Assembly: GCF_001426525.1 (NCBI RefSeq) | Contig: NZ_LMEW01000013.1 | Coordinates: 41,960 to 105,959 of the forward strand | DNA length: 64,000 bases | Reading direction: 5' to 3' | DNA from: Massilia sp. Root133 | GTDB lineage: Bacteria; Pseudomonadota; Gammaproteobacteria; Burkholderiales; Burkholderiaceae_D | Shown here: in pieces, positions 51,368-64,000 of the stretch | Numbering within the stretch: the stretch's first letter is position 1 | Layout: each line of letters begins with the position of its first letter | The notes under the pieces: model-generated | What the model was told of the DNA's origin: nothing | What the model saw: the letters and a program-made list of their open reading frames with translations, nothing else | The model's database searches: none | Translations under genes and position numbers: made by a program

Positions 51368-54300
51368 TCACTCGCCGTCGCCATGATGCTGCTCGACCGA
51401 AGCCGCAGCATTCTGCTGGTCTTCCATCGCCTGCAGCTCGGCAGCCATGTTGGCCTTTTCCTGCTGCAGCAGCGCTGCGCGCTCTTCGGCTTCCCACGCT
51501 TCTTTCTCCTTGCGGGCGCGGTGGAATGCCAGACCGGTACCGCCCGGGATCAGGCGGCCGACGATGACGTTTTCCTTCAGGCCGCGCAGACCGTCGCGCT
51601 TGCCCATAATCGCCGCTTCGGTCAGCACGCGGGTGGTTTCCTGGAACGATGCGGCCGAGATGAACGAGTCGGTCGACAGCGATGCCTTGGTAATACCCAG
51701 CAGCACGTTTTCGTAGGTCGCCGGCAGCTTGCCTGCGGCCGTCACGCGGTCGTTCTCTTCCAGCAGTTCCGAACGCTCCACCTGCTCGCCGACGATGTAG
51801 TCGGTGTCGCCGGCTTCGACGATCTGAACACGACGCAGCATCTGGCGAACGATCACCTCGATGTGCTTGTCGTTGATCTTCACGCCCTGCAGACGGTACA
51901 CGTCCTGCACTTCGTCGACGATGTAGCGGGCCAGCGCTTCGATACCCAGCAGGCGCAGGATGTCTTGCGGATCGGCCGGGCCGTCCACGATCATCTCGCC
52001 CTTGTTCACCACCTGGCCGTCGTGCACCAGCACTTGCTTGTCCTTGGTGATCAGGAACTCGTGCTTGTTGCCGTCCATGTCGGTGATTTCCAGGCGCTGT
52101 TTGCCCTTGGTCTCTTTACCGAATGCGACCGTACCGGTGACTTCCGCCAGCATACCGGCATCTTTCGGCGAACGGGCTTCGAACAGCTCGGCAACGCGCG
52201 GCAGACCACCGGTAATGTCACGGGTCTTCTGCGATTCGGTCGGGATACGTGCAAGCACTTCACCCACCGACACTTGCTGGCCATCCTTCACCATGATCAG
52301 CGCGCCGACCTGGAAGCCGATCGTCACGGCGTGCTCGGTGCCGGCGATCTTGACTTCCTGGCCTTCGGCGTTGAGCAGCTTGACCTGCGGACGATTGACC
52401 TTGCCCGAACCGCGGCGTTTCGGGTCGATCGCGACCAGGGTCGACAGGCCGGTCACGTCGTCCACCTGGCGAGCGACGGTGACGCCCTCTTCCACGTTCT
52501 CGAACTTGATCGTACCGGCGTACTCGGTGATGATCGGACGGGTCAGCGGGTCCCACGTTGCCAGCGGCAGGCCGGCTTTCACCACCATGCCGTCCTGGAC
52601 AGCCAGGGTCGCGCCGTACGGCACCTTGTGACGCTCGCGCTCGCGGCCGTGGTCGTCCGTGATCAGCACTTCGCCCGAACGCGAAATGACGATCTGGGCG
52701 CCCTTGCCGTTGGTCACGTAACGCATGGTCGCCGTGAAGCGGACCGTACCGTTCGACTTGGCTTCCACCGACGATGCCACCGCCGCACGCGATGCCGCAC
52801 CACCGATGTGGAACGTACGCATGGTCAGCTGGGTACCCGGCTCACCGATCGACTGTGCTGCCACCACACCGACGGCTTCGCCGGAGTTGACCAGCATGCC
52901 GCGGCCCAGGTCACGGCCATAGCACTTCGCGCACAGGCCGTAACGGGTGTCGCAGTTCAGCGGCGTGCGGACCTTGACTTCGTCGATGCCCAGACGCTCG
53001 ATCTCTTCGACCATGTCTTCGTCCAGCAGCGTGCCGGCTTCGTACAGGGTCGCCTGCGTTTCCGGATTGACGACGTCGGTACCGGTCACGCGGCCGAGGA
53101 TACGGTCGCGCAGGGCTTCGATCACTTCACCGCCTTCGACCATCGCCTTCATGTGCGTGCCGTTGGAGGTGCCGCAATCGTCTTCCGTCACGACCAGATC
53201 CTGCGTCACGTCGACCAGACGACGGGTCAGGTAACCCGAGTTTGCCGTCTTCAGCGCGGTGTCGGCCAGACCTTTACGGGCGCCGTGCGTCGAGATGAAG
53301 TACTGCAGAACGTTCAGGCCTTCGCGGAAGTTCGCGGTAATCGGCGTTTCGATAATCGAGCCGTCCGGCTTCGCCATCAGGCCGCGCATACCGGCCAGCT
53401 GACGGATCTGGGCTGCGGAACCACGGGCGCCCGAGTCGGCCATCATGTAGATGGCGTTGAACGACTCTTGCGTGCCCTGGGTGCCGTCGCGCTTCGTGAC
53501 CGGCTCGACTTTCAGCTGGTCCATCATCGCCTTGCCCACTTCGTCCGAGGTCTTGCCCCAGATGTCGACGACCTTGTTGTAACGCTCGCCGGCGGTGACC
53601 AGACCCGAGGCGTACTGCTGCTCGATCTGCTTCACTTCCGCTTCGGCGGTCGAGATCATGGTCTTCTTGACGTCCGGGATCAGCATGTCGTCCACGGCGA
53701 TCGAGATACCGGCGCGCGTTGCGAGACGGAAGCCCGACTGCATCAGCTTGTCGGCGAACACGACGGTCGCACGCAGGCCGCACTTGCGGAACGACGTGTT
53801 GATCAGCTTCGAGATTTCCTTCTTCTTCAGCGCGCGGTTCAGCACCGAGAACGGCAGGCCTTTCGGCAGGATCTCGGACAGGATCGCACGGCCGACCGTG
53901 GTCTCGTAGCGGGTCAGCGTCTGGTCGAAACCGCCTTCGGCGTTGCGCGGGAATTCCACGATACGCACGGTGATGCGGGTCGCCAGTTCGACTTCCTTGT
54001 TGTCGTACGCGCGGATGACTTCCGACACGTCCGGGAACAGCATGCCTTCGCCCTTGGCGTTGATCGCCTCGCGGGTCGCGTAGTACAGACCCAGCACGAT
54101 ATCCTGCGACGGCACGATCGACGGTTCGCCGTTCGACGGGAACAGGATGTTGTTCGACGCCAGCATCAGCGTACGCGCTTCCATCTGTGCTTCGATCGAC
54201 AGCGGGACGTGGACTGCCATCTGGTCACCGTCGAAGTCGGCGTTGAACGCCGCGCAGACCAGCGGGTGCAGCTGGATCGCTTTACCTTCGATCAGGACCG

Positions 54301-55615
54301 GCTCGAACGCCTGGATACCGAGACGGTGCAGCGTCGGCGCACGGTTCAGCATCACCGGGTGTTCCTTGATGACTTCTTCCAGGATGTCCCAGACGACCGG
54401 TTCCTGCTGCTCGACGAGCTTCTTCGCAGCCTTGATGGTCGTTGCCAGACCCATCAGTTCCAGCTTGTTGAAGATGAACGGCTTGAACAGTTCGAGGGCC
54501 ATCAGCTTCGGCAGACCACACTGGTGCAGTTTCAGCTGCGGACCCACCACGATGACCGAACGGCCCGAGTAGTCGACGCGCTTGCCCAGCAGGTTCTGAC
54601 GGAAGCGGCCGCCCTTACCCTTGATCATTTCAGCCAGCGACTTCAGCGGACGCTTGTTGGCGCCGGTCATCGCCTTGCCGCGACGGCCGTTGTCCAGCAG
54701 CGAGTCCACGGCTTCCTGCAGCATGCGCTTCTCGTTACGCGTAATGATTTCCGGCGCGCGCAGTTCCATCAGGCGCTTCAGGCGGTTATTACGGTTGATG
54801 ACGCGGCGATACAGGTCGTTCAGGTCGGACGTGGCGAAACGGCCGCCATCCAGCGGGACGAGCGGACGCAGCTCCGGCGGCAGGACCGGGAGCACTTCCA
54901 TGATCATCCATTCCGGCTTGATGCCCGAACGCTGGAACGCCTCGAGCACTTTCAGGCGCTTGGCGTATTTCTTGATCTTGGCTTCCGACTTCGACTCTTT
55001 GAGTTCGACGCGCAGGGCTTCGGCTTCGCGGTCGATGTCGATCGAGCGCAGCAGTTCACGGATGCCTTCGGCGCCCATGAATGCGGTGAAGTCGTCGCCG
55101 TACTCTTCGTACTTGGCGGCGTAGTCGTCTTCCGACATGATCTGGCACTTCTTCAGCGGGGTCATGCCCGGATCGGTCACGACGTATGCTTCGAAGTACA
55201 GGACGCGTTCGATATCGCGCAGCGTCATGTCCAGGACCATGCCCAGACGCGACGGCAGCGACTTCAGGAACCAGATGTGCGCGACCGGCGAGGCCAGCTC
55301 GATGTGGCCCATGCGCTCACGACGGACTTTCGCCAGGGTGACTTCGACGCCGCACTTCTCGCAGATCACGCCGCGGTGCTTCAGGCGCTTGTACTTGCCG
55401 CACAGGCATTCGTAGTCCTTGATCGGACCAAAGATTTTCGCGCAAAACAGGCCATCACGTTCCGGCTTGAACGTACGGTAGTTGATGGTCTCCGGCTTCT
55501 TGACTTCGCCGAACGACCACGAACGGATTTTCTCGGGCGACGCCAGGCCAATCTTGATGGCGTCGAAGCTCTCGTTTTGCTGAACTTGCTTGAATAGATC
55601 GAGCAGTGCTTTCAT
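51368..55615 (-). CDS. rpoC: RNA polymerase beta' subunit
   Basis: 1,415 residues. Motifs include the N-terminal zinc ribbon [19 protein letters not shown] split over residues 70-90, the catalytic [12 protein letters not shown] with three Mg-binding Asp residues, and the second zinc site [11 protein letters not shown]. It forms the active centre with RpoB. The gene lies 220 bases downstream of rpoB, an unusually long gap filled by a REP pair. Confidence 0.98.
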   Translation of the reverse strand: MKALLDLFKQVQQNESFDAIKIGLASPEKIRSWSFGEVKKPETINYRTFKPERDGLFCAKIFGPIKDYECLCGKYKRLKHRGVICEKCGVEVTLAKVRRERMGHIELASPVAHIWFLKSLPSRLGMVLDMTLRDIERVLYFEAYVVTDPGMTPLKKCQIMSEDDYAAKYEEYGDDFTAFMGAEGIRELLRSIDIDREAEALRVELKESKSEAKIKKYAKRLKVLEAFQRSGIKPEWMIMEVLPVLPPELRPLVPLDGGRFATSDLNDLYRRVINRNNRLKRLMELRAPEIITRNEKRMLQEAVDSLLDNGRRGKAMTGANKRPLKSLAEMIKGKGGRFRQNLLGKRVDYSGRSVIVVGPQLKLHQCGLPKLMALELFKPFIFNKLELMGLATTIKAAKKLVEQQEPVVWDILEEVIKEHPVMLNRAPTLHRLGIQAFEPVLIEGKAIQLHPLVCAAFNADFDGDQMAVHVPLSIEAQMEARTLMLASNNILFPSNGEPSIVPSQDIVLGLYYATREAINAKGEGMLFPDVSEVIRAYDNKEVELATRITVRIVEFPRNAEGGFDQTLTRYETTVGRAILSEILPKGLPFSVLNRALKKKEISKLINTSFRKCGLRATVVFADKLMQSGFRLATRAGISIAVDDMLIPDVKKTMISTAEAEVKQIEQQYASGLVTAGERYNKVVDIWGKTSDEVGKAMMDQLKVEPVTKRDGTQGTQESFNAIYMMADSGARGSAAQIRQLAGMRGLMAKPDGSIIETPITANFREGLNVLQYFISTHGARKGLADTALKTANSGYLTRRLVDVTQDLVVTEDDCGTSNGTHMKAMVEGGEVIEALRDRILGRVTGTDVVNPETQATLYEAGTLLDEDMVEEIERLGIDEVKVRTPLNCDTRYGLCAKCYGRDLGRGMLVNSGEAVGVVAAQSIGEPGTQLTMRTFHIGGAASRAAVASSVEAKSNGTVRFTATMRYVTNGKGAQIVISRSGEVLITDDHGRERERHKVPYGATLAVQDGMVVKAGLPLATWDPLTRPIITEYAGTIKFENVEEGVTVARQVDDVTGLSTLVAIDPKRRGSGKVNRPQVKLLNAEGQEVKIAGTEHAVTIGFQVGALIMVKDGQQVSVGEVLARIPTESQKTRDITGGLPRVAELFEARSPKDAGMLAEVTGTVAFGKETKGKQRLEITDMDGNKHEFLITKDKQVLVHDGQVVNKGEMIVDGPADPQDILRLLGIEALARYIVDEVQDVYRLQGVKINDKHIEVIVRQMLRRVQIVEAGDTDYIVGEQVERSELLEENDRVTAAGKLPATYENVLLGITKASLSTDSFISAASFQETTRVLTEAAIMGKRDGLRGLKENVIVGRLIPGGTGLAFHRARKEKEAWEAEERAALLQQEKANMAAELQAMEDQQNAAASVEQHHGDGE

Positions 55616-55707
55616 TTATCACTCCGGGTGATTGAATTCTGTACCTACTACTACCGCCAGCTTCTCACTGATTTTCGCCAGTGCTTGCTGGAACCACATT
55701 CCTTAAA

Positions 55708-55787
55708 ACCGTCATCCCCGCGCAGGCGGGGATCCAAGTTTTTCGGCGATTCACCGAACTCAGGTTCCCGCCTGCGCGGGAACGACG
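55708..55787. repeat. Inverted REP-like pair in the rpoB-rpoC gap
   Basis: A direct copy (55708-55741) and an inverted copy (55757-55787) of the dispersed repeat flank a small TTCGG...CCGAA stem. Transcribed, the whole would fold into a long hairpin between the two polymerase genes. Confidence 0.85.
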
Positions 55788-55835
55788 ATGTTGGGGTCGC
55801 GGGCCAGCCCGAAGGCTGGCGGCCGTGCTGCTGTC

Positions 55836-59945
<4,110 letters not shown>

Positions 59946-60114
59946 GGACACTCCGTGAGTGACAGAAAGGATGAGAATTCAGGAATTGCCAGTGGTTAAG
60001 CCACCACATGCAAGGCCTCAAATCTCGCCGCATTCCGCCGGGTGATTGGGAACCGGTGCTGCTGTGTTACGATAATGCTGTGCTGCGGTGCTTCTGAAAC
60101 AGGGGTATTCCGTA

Positions 60115-60136
60115 TTTTGTCGTAGGGACGACAAAA
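60115..60136. promoter_or_regulatory. Perfect inverted repeat in the rplL-rpoB gap
   Basis: TTTTGTCGT-AGGG-ACGACAAAA has nine-base arms and a four-base loop. E. coli has an RNase III processing site in the equivalent gap; this could be its counterpart. Confidence 0.5.
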
Positions 60137-60195
60137 GAGCCAAAGCCGCATACCCCACCTTCCGGCGGGGATCTGCGCGCTTTGACTCCGGCGCG

Positions 60196-60214
60196 GGGCG
60201 CTGATTCAGCGCCC
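60196..60214 (-). terminator. Attenuator-like hairpin after rplL
   Basis: GGGCGCTGA-T-TCAGCGCCC, twelve bases after the rplL stop, with weak trailing U residues. Partial read-through would lower rpoBC relative to rplL, as in other bacteria. Confidence 0.6.
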
Positions 60215-60226
60215 TTTGCATATGTA

Positions 60227-60601
60227 TTACTTGAGCTCGGCCTTGGCGCCAGCTTCTTCCAGCTTCTTCTTGGCGGCTTCAGCGTCAGCTTTCGGCAGGG
60301 CTTCCTTGACGGTCTTCGGTGCGCCATCAACGACGTCCTTGGCTTCTTTCAGGCCCAGGCCGGTGATTTCGCGGACGGCCTTGATGACGCCGACCTTGTT
60401 CGCGCCGACTTCGGTCAGGACGACGTTGAATTCGGTCTGCTCTTCAGCAGCCGGTGCAGCGGCGCCGCCGCCAGCTGCCGGTGCGGCCATTGCAGCTGCC
60501 GACACGCCGAACTTCTCTTCGAATGCCTTGACCAGGTCGTTCAGTTCCATGACCGACATTGCGCCAACTGCGTCCAGGAACTCTTCTTTGCTAATTGCCA
60601 T
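60227..60601 (-). CDS. rplL: Ribosomal protein bL12 (L7/L12)
   Basis: 124 residues, the normal length. The N-terminal dimerisation helix ([21 protein letters not shown]), Ala/Gly-rich hinge (about 38-52) and C-terminal factor-binding domain with [10 protein letters not shown] and GLKEAKDVV are present. Four copies bind L10 on the ribosome stalk and recruit elongation factors. It follows rplJ by 51 bases. Confidence 0.98.
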   Translation of the reverse strand: MAISKEEFLDAVGAMSVMELNDLVKAFEEKFGVSAAAMAAPAAGGGAAAPAAEEQTEFNVVLTEVGANKVGVIKAVREITGLGLKEAKDVVDGAPKTVKEALPKADAEAAKKKLEEAGAKAELK

Positions 60602-60652
60602 TTGAAACTCCAAATATTTGATTGTGATTAGTACTTGACCAAAAAGGCTTGC

Positions 60653-61177
60653 TTATTCTGCTGCTGCGGCTTCTGCCGGAGCTGCGGAACCTTCGCCTTT
60701 TTGTGCTGCGATTGCAGCCAGAACTCGTGCAAAGCCGGACACCGGAGCCTGCATGACGCCCAGCAGCTGGGCGATGAGGACTTCACGGCTCGGGATGCTT
60801 GCCAGCGCGTTGACGCCAGCGACATCCAGGTTCTTGCCAGCGTAGTTACCGCCCTTGACCACCAGTTTGTCGTTGGTCTTCGAGAAGTCGCTGAGCACCT
60901 TGGCGGCTGCCACGGCGTCGTCCGAGATCGAGTAGATCAGCGGACCAACCATGGTGTCAGCGAGGGGTGCGAACTGGGTGCCTTCCACAGCGCGACGAGC
61001 CAGCGTGTTCTTCAGAACACGCAGGTACACGCCCTGCGAACGAGCATTTGCACGGAGTTTCGTCAGAGCACTAACCTGGATGCCACGGTACTCGGCGACG
61101 ACGATGGTTTGCGCGGTTGCTACTTTCGCGCTAACTTCTTCGACGACGACCTTTTTGTCATTCAGATTAAGACCCAC
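60653..61177 (-). CDS. rplJ: Ribosomal protein uL10
   Basis: 174 residues. The start is GTG 61177: AGGAG lies seven bases upstream, whereas the TTG two codons earlier would sit on it. The start yields VGLNLNDKK, as in related L10 proteins. It holds the L7/L12 stalk and, when free, normally represses its own operon by binding the leader. Confidence 0.96.
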   Translation of the reverse strand: MGLNLNDKKVVVEEVSAKVATAQTIVVAEYRGIQVSALTKLRANARSQGVYLRVLKNTLARRAVEGTQFAPLADTMVGPLIYSISDDAVAAAKVLSDFSKTNDKLVVKGGNYAGKNLDVAGVNALASIPSREVLIAQLLGVMQAPVSGFARVLAAIAAQKGEGSAAPAEAAAAE

Positions 61178-61425
61178 GGTCAATCTCCTTAAATGATGTG
61201 AGGGACGTCCCCCGCATCGGTTCGAACACGGCGTCCGAAGTTAAGAAGTACGACAAAAGCATCGACTACAAAACTTGTTCGGGTTCGCCATCTGCGTTGG
61301 GTTTGCTTTTTAACCTCTTGCCTGCCTGCTGCATTCGGCCCAACGGTCTTTGATTGCCTGGCGGGGTTCAGTCCGCCAGCCCAAAGATCTGCCCCGCGAT
61401 GTTCTGCGGGGACTTAATTCTTTAC
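61178..61425 (-). promoter_or_regulatory. rplJ leader (probable L10 autoregulatory region)
   Basis: 248 bases separate rplA and rplJ without coding potential. Two hairpins occur early (61392-61411 and CTGGCGG...CCGCCAG at 61358-61379), followed by a purine-rich stretch leading to AAGGAG. The L10 leader of other bacteria occupies this position; I infer it from position and size, having not modelled the fold. A promoter for rplJL-rpoBC may lie here as well. Confidence 0.6.
61392..61411 (-). terminator. Hairpin after rplA
   Basis: CCCCGC-(8)-GCGGGG lies 14 bases beyond the rplA stop. The following U content is weak, so partial termination is more likely than complete. Confidence 0.45.
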
Positions 61426-62121
61426 TTAAGCAGCCAGGGTAGCGTGATCGACACGCACGCCAGCGCCCATGGTCGACGAGATCGCGACCTTGCGCAGGTA
61501 GATACCCTTCGACGAAGCCGGCTTGGCCTTGTTCAGGGCGTCGATCAGCGCGACCAGGTTGGTCTTCAGCTGTTCGTCGCTGAACGACTTGCGGCCGATC
61601 GTGGCGTGGATGATACCTGCCTTGTCGGTACGGTACTGGACCTGACCGGCCTTGGCGTTGCGCACGGCGCCAGCCACGTCCGGGGTCACGGTGCCGACTT
61701 TCGGGTTCGGCATCAGGCCGCGCGGGCCCAGGATCTGGCCCAGGGTACCGACGATACGCATGGTGTCCGGCGAAGCGATGACGACGTCGAACGGCATGTC
61801 GCCGGCCTTGACGCGCTCTGCCAGGTCTTCCATACCGACGATGTCGGCGCCGGCGGCTTTAGCCTGCTCGGCCTTGTCGCCTTGTGCGAAGACGGCGACA
61901 CGCACGGTCTTGCCGGTACCAGCCGGCAGGACGACGGAACCGCGGACGACCTGGTCCGACTTCTTCGGATCCACGCCCAGTTGCACGGCGACGTCGATCG
62001 ACTCGTTGAACTTGGCGGTTGCGAATTCTTTGACGATTGCAACGGCGTTGTCGAAAGCGTAGGCCTTGTTACGGTCGACCTTGGCTTTGATTTCTTTGAC
62101 GCGCTTGGACAGCTTGGCCAT
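61426..62121 (-). CDS. rplA: Ribosomal protein uL1
   Basis: 231 residues, typical length, with the L1 signature [20 protein letters not shown] and [15 protein letters not shown] motif ([12 protein letters not shown]). It binds 23S rRNA at the L1 stalk and represses its own operon. It starts one base after the rplK stop. Confidence 0.98.
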   Translation of the reverse strand: MAKLSKRVKEIKAKVDRNKAYAFDNAVAIVKEFATAKFNESIDVAVQLGVDPKKSDQVVRGSVVLPAGTGKTVRVAVFAQGDKAEQAKAAGADIVGMEDLAERVKAGDMPFDVVIASPDTMRIVGTLGQILGPRGLMPNPKVGTVTPDVAGAVRNAKAGQVQYRTDKAGIIHATIGRKSFSDEQLKTNLVALIDALNKAKPASSKGIYLRKVAISSTMGAGVRVDHATLAA

Positions 62122-62122
62122 A

Positions 62123-62554
62123 TTAGATACCCTCCACCGTGATGCCCATCGAACGTGCCGAGCCGGCCACGACGCGCACAGCAGCGTCCAGGTCAGCGGC
62201 GGTCAGGTCCGGCTGCTTGATTTTTGCGATTTCTTCAGCCTGGGCACGGGTCAGCGTGCCGACCTTGTCGGTATGCGGCTTCGGCGAACCTTTGGTGACG
62301 CCCGACAGCTTCTTGATCAGGTACGTTGCCGGCGGGGTCTTCATCTCGAAGGTGAACGACTTGTCCGCGAAGGCGGTGATCACGACCGGAATCGGCATGC
62401 CCGGTTCCATGCCTTGAGTCTTGGCATTGAAGGCCTTGCAGAATTCCATGATGTTCAGACCGCGCTGGCCGAGGGCCGGGCCGATCGGGGGGGACGGGTT
62501 TGCTTTACCAGCCGGCACTTGCAGCTTGATAAAACCGACGATTTTCTTTGCCAT
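62123..62554 (-). CDS. rplK: Ribosomal protein uL11
   Basis: 143 residues with the L11 N-terminal segment [20 protein letters not shown] and C-terminal RNA-binding domain ([13 protein letters not shown]). It binds the GTPase centre of 23S rRNA and is needed for RelA activation. It precedes rplA directly. Confidence 0.98.
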   Translation of the reverse strand: MAKKIVGFIKLQVPAGKANPSPPIGPALGQRGLNIMEFCKAFNAKTQGMEPGMPIPVVITAFADKSFTFEMKTPPATYLIKKLSGVTKGSPKPHTDKVGTLTRAQAEEIAKIKQPDLTAADLDAAVRVVAGSARSMGITVEGI

Positions 62555-62579
62555 TTTTTTGGCTCCTATGTCGATTATG

Positions 62580-62599
62580 AGTGGTAGCGCTCCACCACT
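62580..62599 (-). promoter_or_regulatory. Hairpin upstream of rplK
   Basis: AGTGGT-(8)-ACCACT lies 26 bases before the rplK start in the 107-base nusG-rplK gap. It could belong to the L1 translational operator; low certainty. Confidence 0.35.
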
Positions 62600-62661
62600 T
62601 ATCCGGCGGAGCTCCTCTTATCGGATTCCGCCTTGCTGCTGCGACGCTCCGATTCGGCGTT

Positions 62662-63285
62662 TTAGACTTTCTCTACCTGCCCGAACTCCAGTTCCACCGG
62701 AGTCGCGCGGCCGAAGATGGTGACAGACACACGCACCTTCGATTTTTCGTAGTTGACTTCCTCGACAGAGCCGTTGAAGTCGGTGAACGGGCCTTCCTTG
62801 ATACGCACCTGCTCGCCCACTTCGTACAGCACTTTGGGCCGCGGCTTCTCGACACCTTCCTGGACCTGCTGCATGATCTTGTCGATCTCGCGCGTCGGAA
62901 TCGGCGTCGGCTTGTTGCTCTTGCCGCCGATGAAGCCGGTGACTTTCGGCGTGTTCTTCACGAGGTGCCAGGTCTCGTCGGTCATCTCCATCTCGACCAG
63001 CACATAACCCGGGAAGAAGCGACGCTCGGTCACTGATTTGCTGCCATTCTTGACTTCGACCACTTCTTCGGTCGGAACCAGGATACGGCCGAATTGTTCC
63101 TGCATGCCGCCGCGCTCGATGCGGTCGGTCAGGCCGCGCATCACGCTCTTCTCCATGCCGGAGTAGACATGCACGACGTACCAGCGCTTGTTGCTGACCG
63201 GAGTACTCAGCGGCGCATCAGCGTCTTGTGCCGGAACGCCGGCCGCCGGGACTTCACCCGGCACGTTGTCAGCGTTTTCGCTCAT
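62662..63285 (-). CDS. nusG: Transcription antitermination factor NusG
   Basis: 207 residues: a variable acidic/Pro-Ala N-terminal tail (1-32), the NGN domain ([16 protein letters not shown] ... [11 protein letters not shown]) and a KOW domain ([19 protein letters not shown]). It links RNA polymerase to Rho and the ribosome. ATG 63285 is chosen rather than the TTG four codons upstream; it lies two bases after the secE stop. Confidence 0.97.
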   Translation of the reverse strand: MSENADNVPGEVPAAGVPAQDADAPLSTPVSNKRWYVVHVYSGMEKSVMRGLTDRIERGGMQEQFGRILVPTEEVVEVKNGSKSVTERRFFPGYVLVEMEMTDETWHLVKNTPKVTGFIGGKSNKPTPIPTREIDKIMQQVQEGVEKPRPKVLYEVGEQVRIKEGPFTDFNGSVEEVNYEKSKVRVSVTIFGRATPVELEFGQVEKV

Positions 63286-63287
63286 TA

Positions 63288-63674
63288 TTATTTCCACCCC
63301 AGGATCACGTCGTACATCAGAAATTCAAGAATCTTATCCGTGCCCCACAGGAAAATTGCCATCACCAGCACGAACCCGAACACCACGGCGGTGATCTGGG
63401 TCGCTTCCTTGCGGGTAGGCCATACAACCTTCTTCGTTTCACGTACGGATTCCTTCGCGAAGCTCAGGAAATCGCGACCGGTCGCGGAAGTCCACAACAG
63501 CAGGACGGCAATAGCCAAACCAGCCACGAGTGCGCCTGCGCACATCAGGGCTGGTTTGTTCTGGCCTTTCAGAATGAAAAAGCCGACCACGCCTGCAATC
63601 GTAGCAACCACTGCCAGCGCGACCTTGAACTTGTCGTTCGAGGTGCCGACGGTTTGCACGGATTGATTAGACAT
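63288..63674 (-). CDS. secE: Preprotein translocase subunit SecE
   Basis: 128 residues with three predicted membrane helices (about 15-34, 39-58, 90-120), as in E. coli SecE; the conserved cytoplasmic segment [22 protein letters not shown] precedes the last helix (residues 70-91). It forms the SecYEG core. It is cotranscribed with nusG (2-base gap). Confidence 0.97.
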   Translation of the reverse strand: MSNQSVQTVGTSNDKFKVALAVVATIAGVVGFFILKGQNKPALMCAGALVAGLAIAVLLLWTSATGRDFLSFAKESVRETKKVVWPTRKEATQITAVVFGFVLVMAIFLWGTDKILEFLMYDVILGWK

Positions 63675-63711
63675 ACTTAATTTACTTTCGGGTGCCTGGC
63701 ACCGAATTCGG

Positions 63712-63787
63712 TGGCAGGGGCGGAGGGCATCGAACCCCCAACCTTCGGTTTTGGAGACCGACGCTCTGCCAATTGAGCTACGCCCCT
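63712..63787 (-). tRNA. trnW: tRNA-Trp (anticodon CCA)
   Basis: 76 bases including an encoded CCA end. Acceptor stem AGGGGCG/CGCCCCT, D-loop AATTGGCAGAG, anticodon loop CTCCAAAA with CCA, and T-arm GGTTCGATG. It lies between tuf and secE, the usual proteobacterial order. Confidence 0.97.
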
Positions 63788-63853
63788 ACAAAAACTTCTA
63801 GTTGAATCGAGCATTATACGCTACTTGGGTATTTCGCGCAACACTCTATTGTT

Positions 63854-63877
63854 GGGCGGAACAGAATCGTTCCGCCC
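63854..63877 (-). terminator. Hairpin after tuf
   Basis: GGGCGGAAC-AGAATC-GTTCCGCCC, 22 bases past the tuf stop. The U-tract is poor, so it may be a partial terminator before trnW. Confidence 0.5.
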
Positions 63878-63898
63878 GGAGGTACAGCAGTATTACTT

Positions 63899-64000
63899 TT
63901 AGGCGATGATCTTGGCAACCACGCCGGCGCCGACGGTACGGCCGCCTTCGCGGATTGCGAAGCGCAGACCTTCTTCCATCGCGATCGGAGCGATCAGCTT
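63899..64000 (-). CDS. tuf: Elongation factor Tu (C-terminal 33 residues; rest beyond window)
   Basis: The frame ends [20 protein letters not shown] followed by Ala and stop, the invariant EF-Tu C-terminus. The start is outside the window on the right. Its place before trnW-secE-nusG identifies the tufB locus. Confidence 0.97.
   Translation of the reverse strand, partial: KLIAPIAMEEGLRFAIREGGRTVGAGVVAKIIA

Overview
This window looks like chromosome from a high-GC betaproteobacterium, most likely an Oxalobacteraceae member close to Massilia. The call is an inference from protein character, from the tuf-trnW-secE-nusG-rplKAJL-rpoBC block, and from dispersed repeats of the CCCCGC-GCAGG-CGGGG type that are common in that group. 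No database search was possible. Most of the window is ordinary chromosomal coding sequence. Long open frames opposite real genes are GC-driven shadows and are left out.

Layout. 1-4017: a partial Tat-type tldD with a probable sigma-54 promoter and tandem upstream sites, diverging from a Deg/HtrA-like protease and an exported protein. 4169-9056: a secreted serine hydrolase, a GDT1/UPF0016 cation transporter, an exported PHP-type metallohydrolase and a Tsx-like outer-membrane channel. 9053-17293: a 2,746-residue cyclic beta-glucan-synthase-like protein whose gene overlaps the channel gene. 17396-23040: a cysteine desulfurase-rhodanese fusion diverging from an Lrp/AsnC regulator, then a LIV-type binding protein and a DUF885 protein. 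23041-25798: cytochrome b561 plus a QseB/QseC-type two-component system behind a PmrA/QseB-like box. 25802-29180: a cytochrome c-sorbosone dehydrogenase fusion and an M14 carboxypeptidase. 29241-32475: a response regulator, substrate-binding protein and histidine kinase operon. 32736-35705: a TonB-like protein and a membrane M28-type protein that lacks its catalytic Glu pair. 36045-39777: a hybrid kinase and a LuxR-like regulator. 39889-41601: TetR with tandem operators, a DUF1348 protein and sodC.

41722-44641 is a compact, partly low-GC orphan type VI secretion cargo island. It holds two paralogous small proteins, a PAAR spike protein, a DUF4123 chaperone without a normal start codon, a Tox-REase-5 nuclease effector and a likely Imm52-type immunity protein. 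44638-47174 holds an isochorismatase-fold protein, its LysR partner and a divergent zinc-independent alcohol dehydrogenase-like oxidoreductase. 47263-51287 is a curli-type amyloid operon (csgE, csgF, csgG, a nucleator-like curlin and two 12-repeat curlins). It ends at a strong bidirectional terminator shared with the transcription/translation block (rpoC to tuf) that fills the rest of the window on the minus strand.

The most interesting items are the sigma-54 control of a Tat-exported TldD, the T6SS cargo island with duplicated small proteins, the twin 12-repeat curlins with a possibly lipidated nucleator, the altered catalytic motifs in the glucan synthase and M28 protein, and a dispersed repeat that forms part of a signal peptide.
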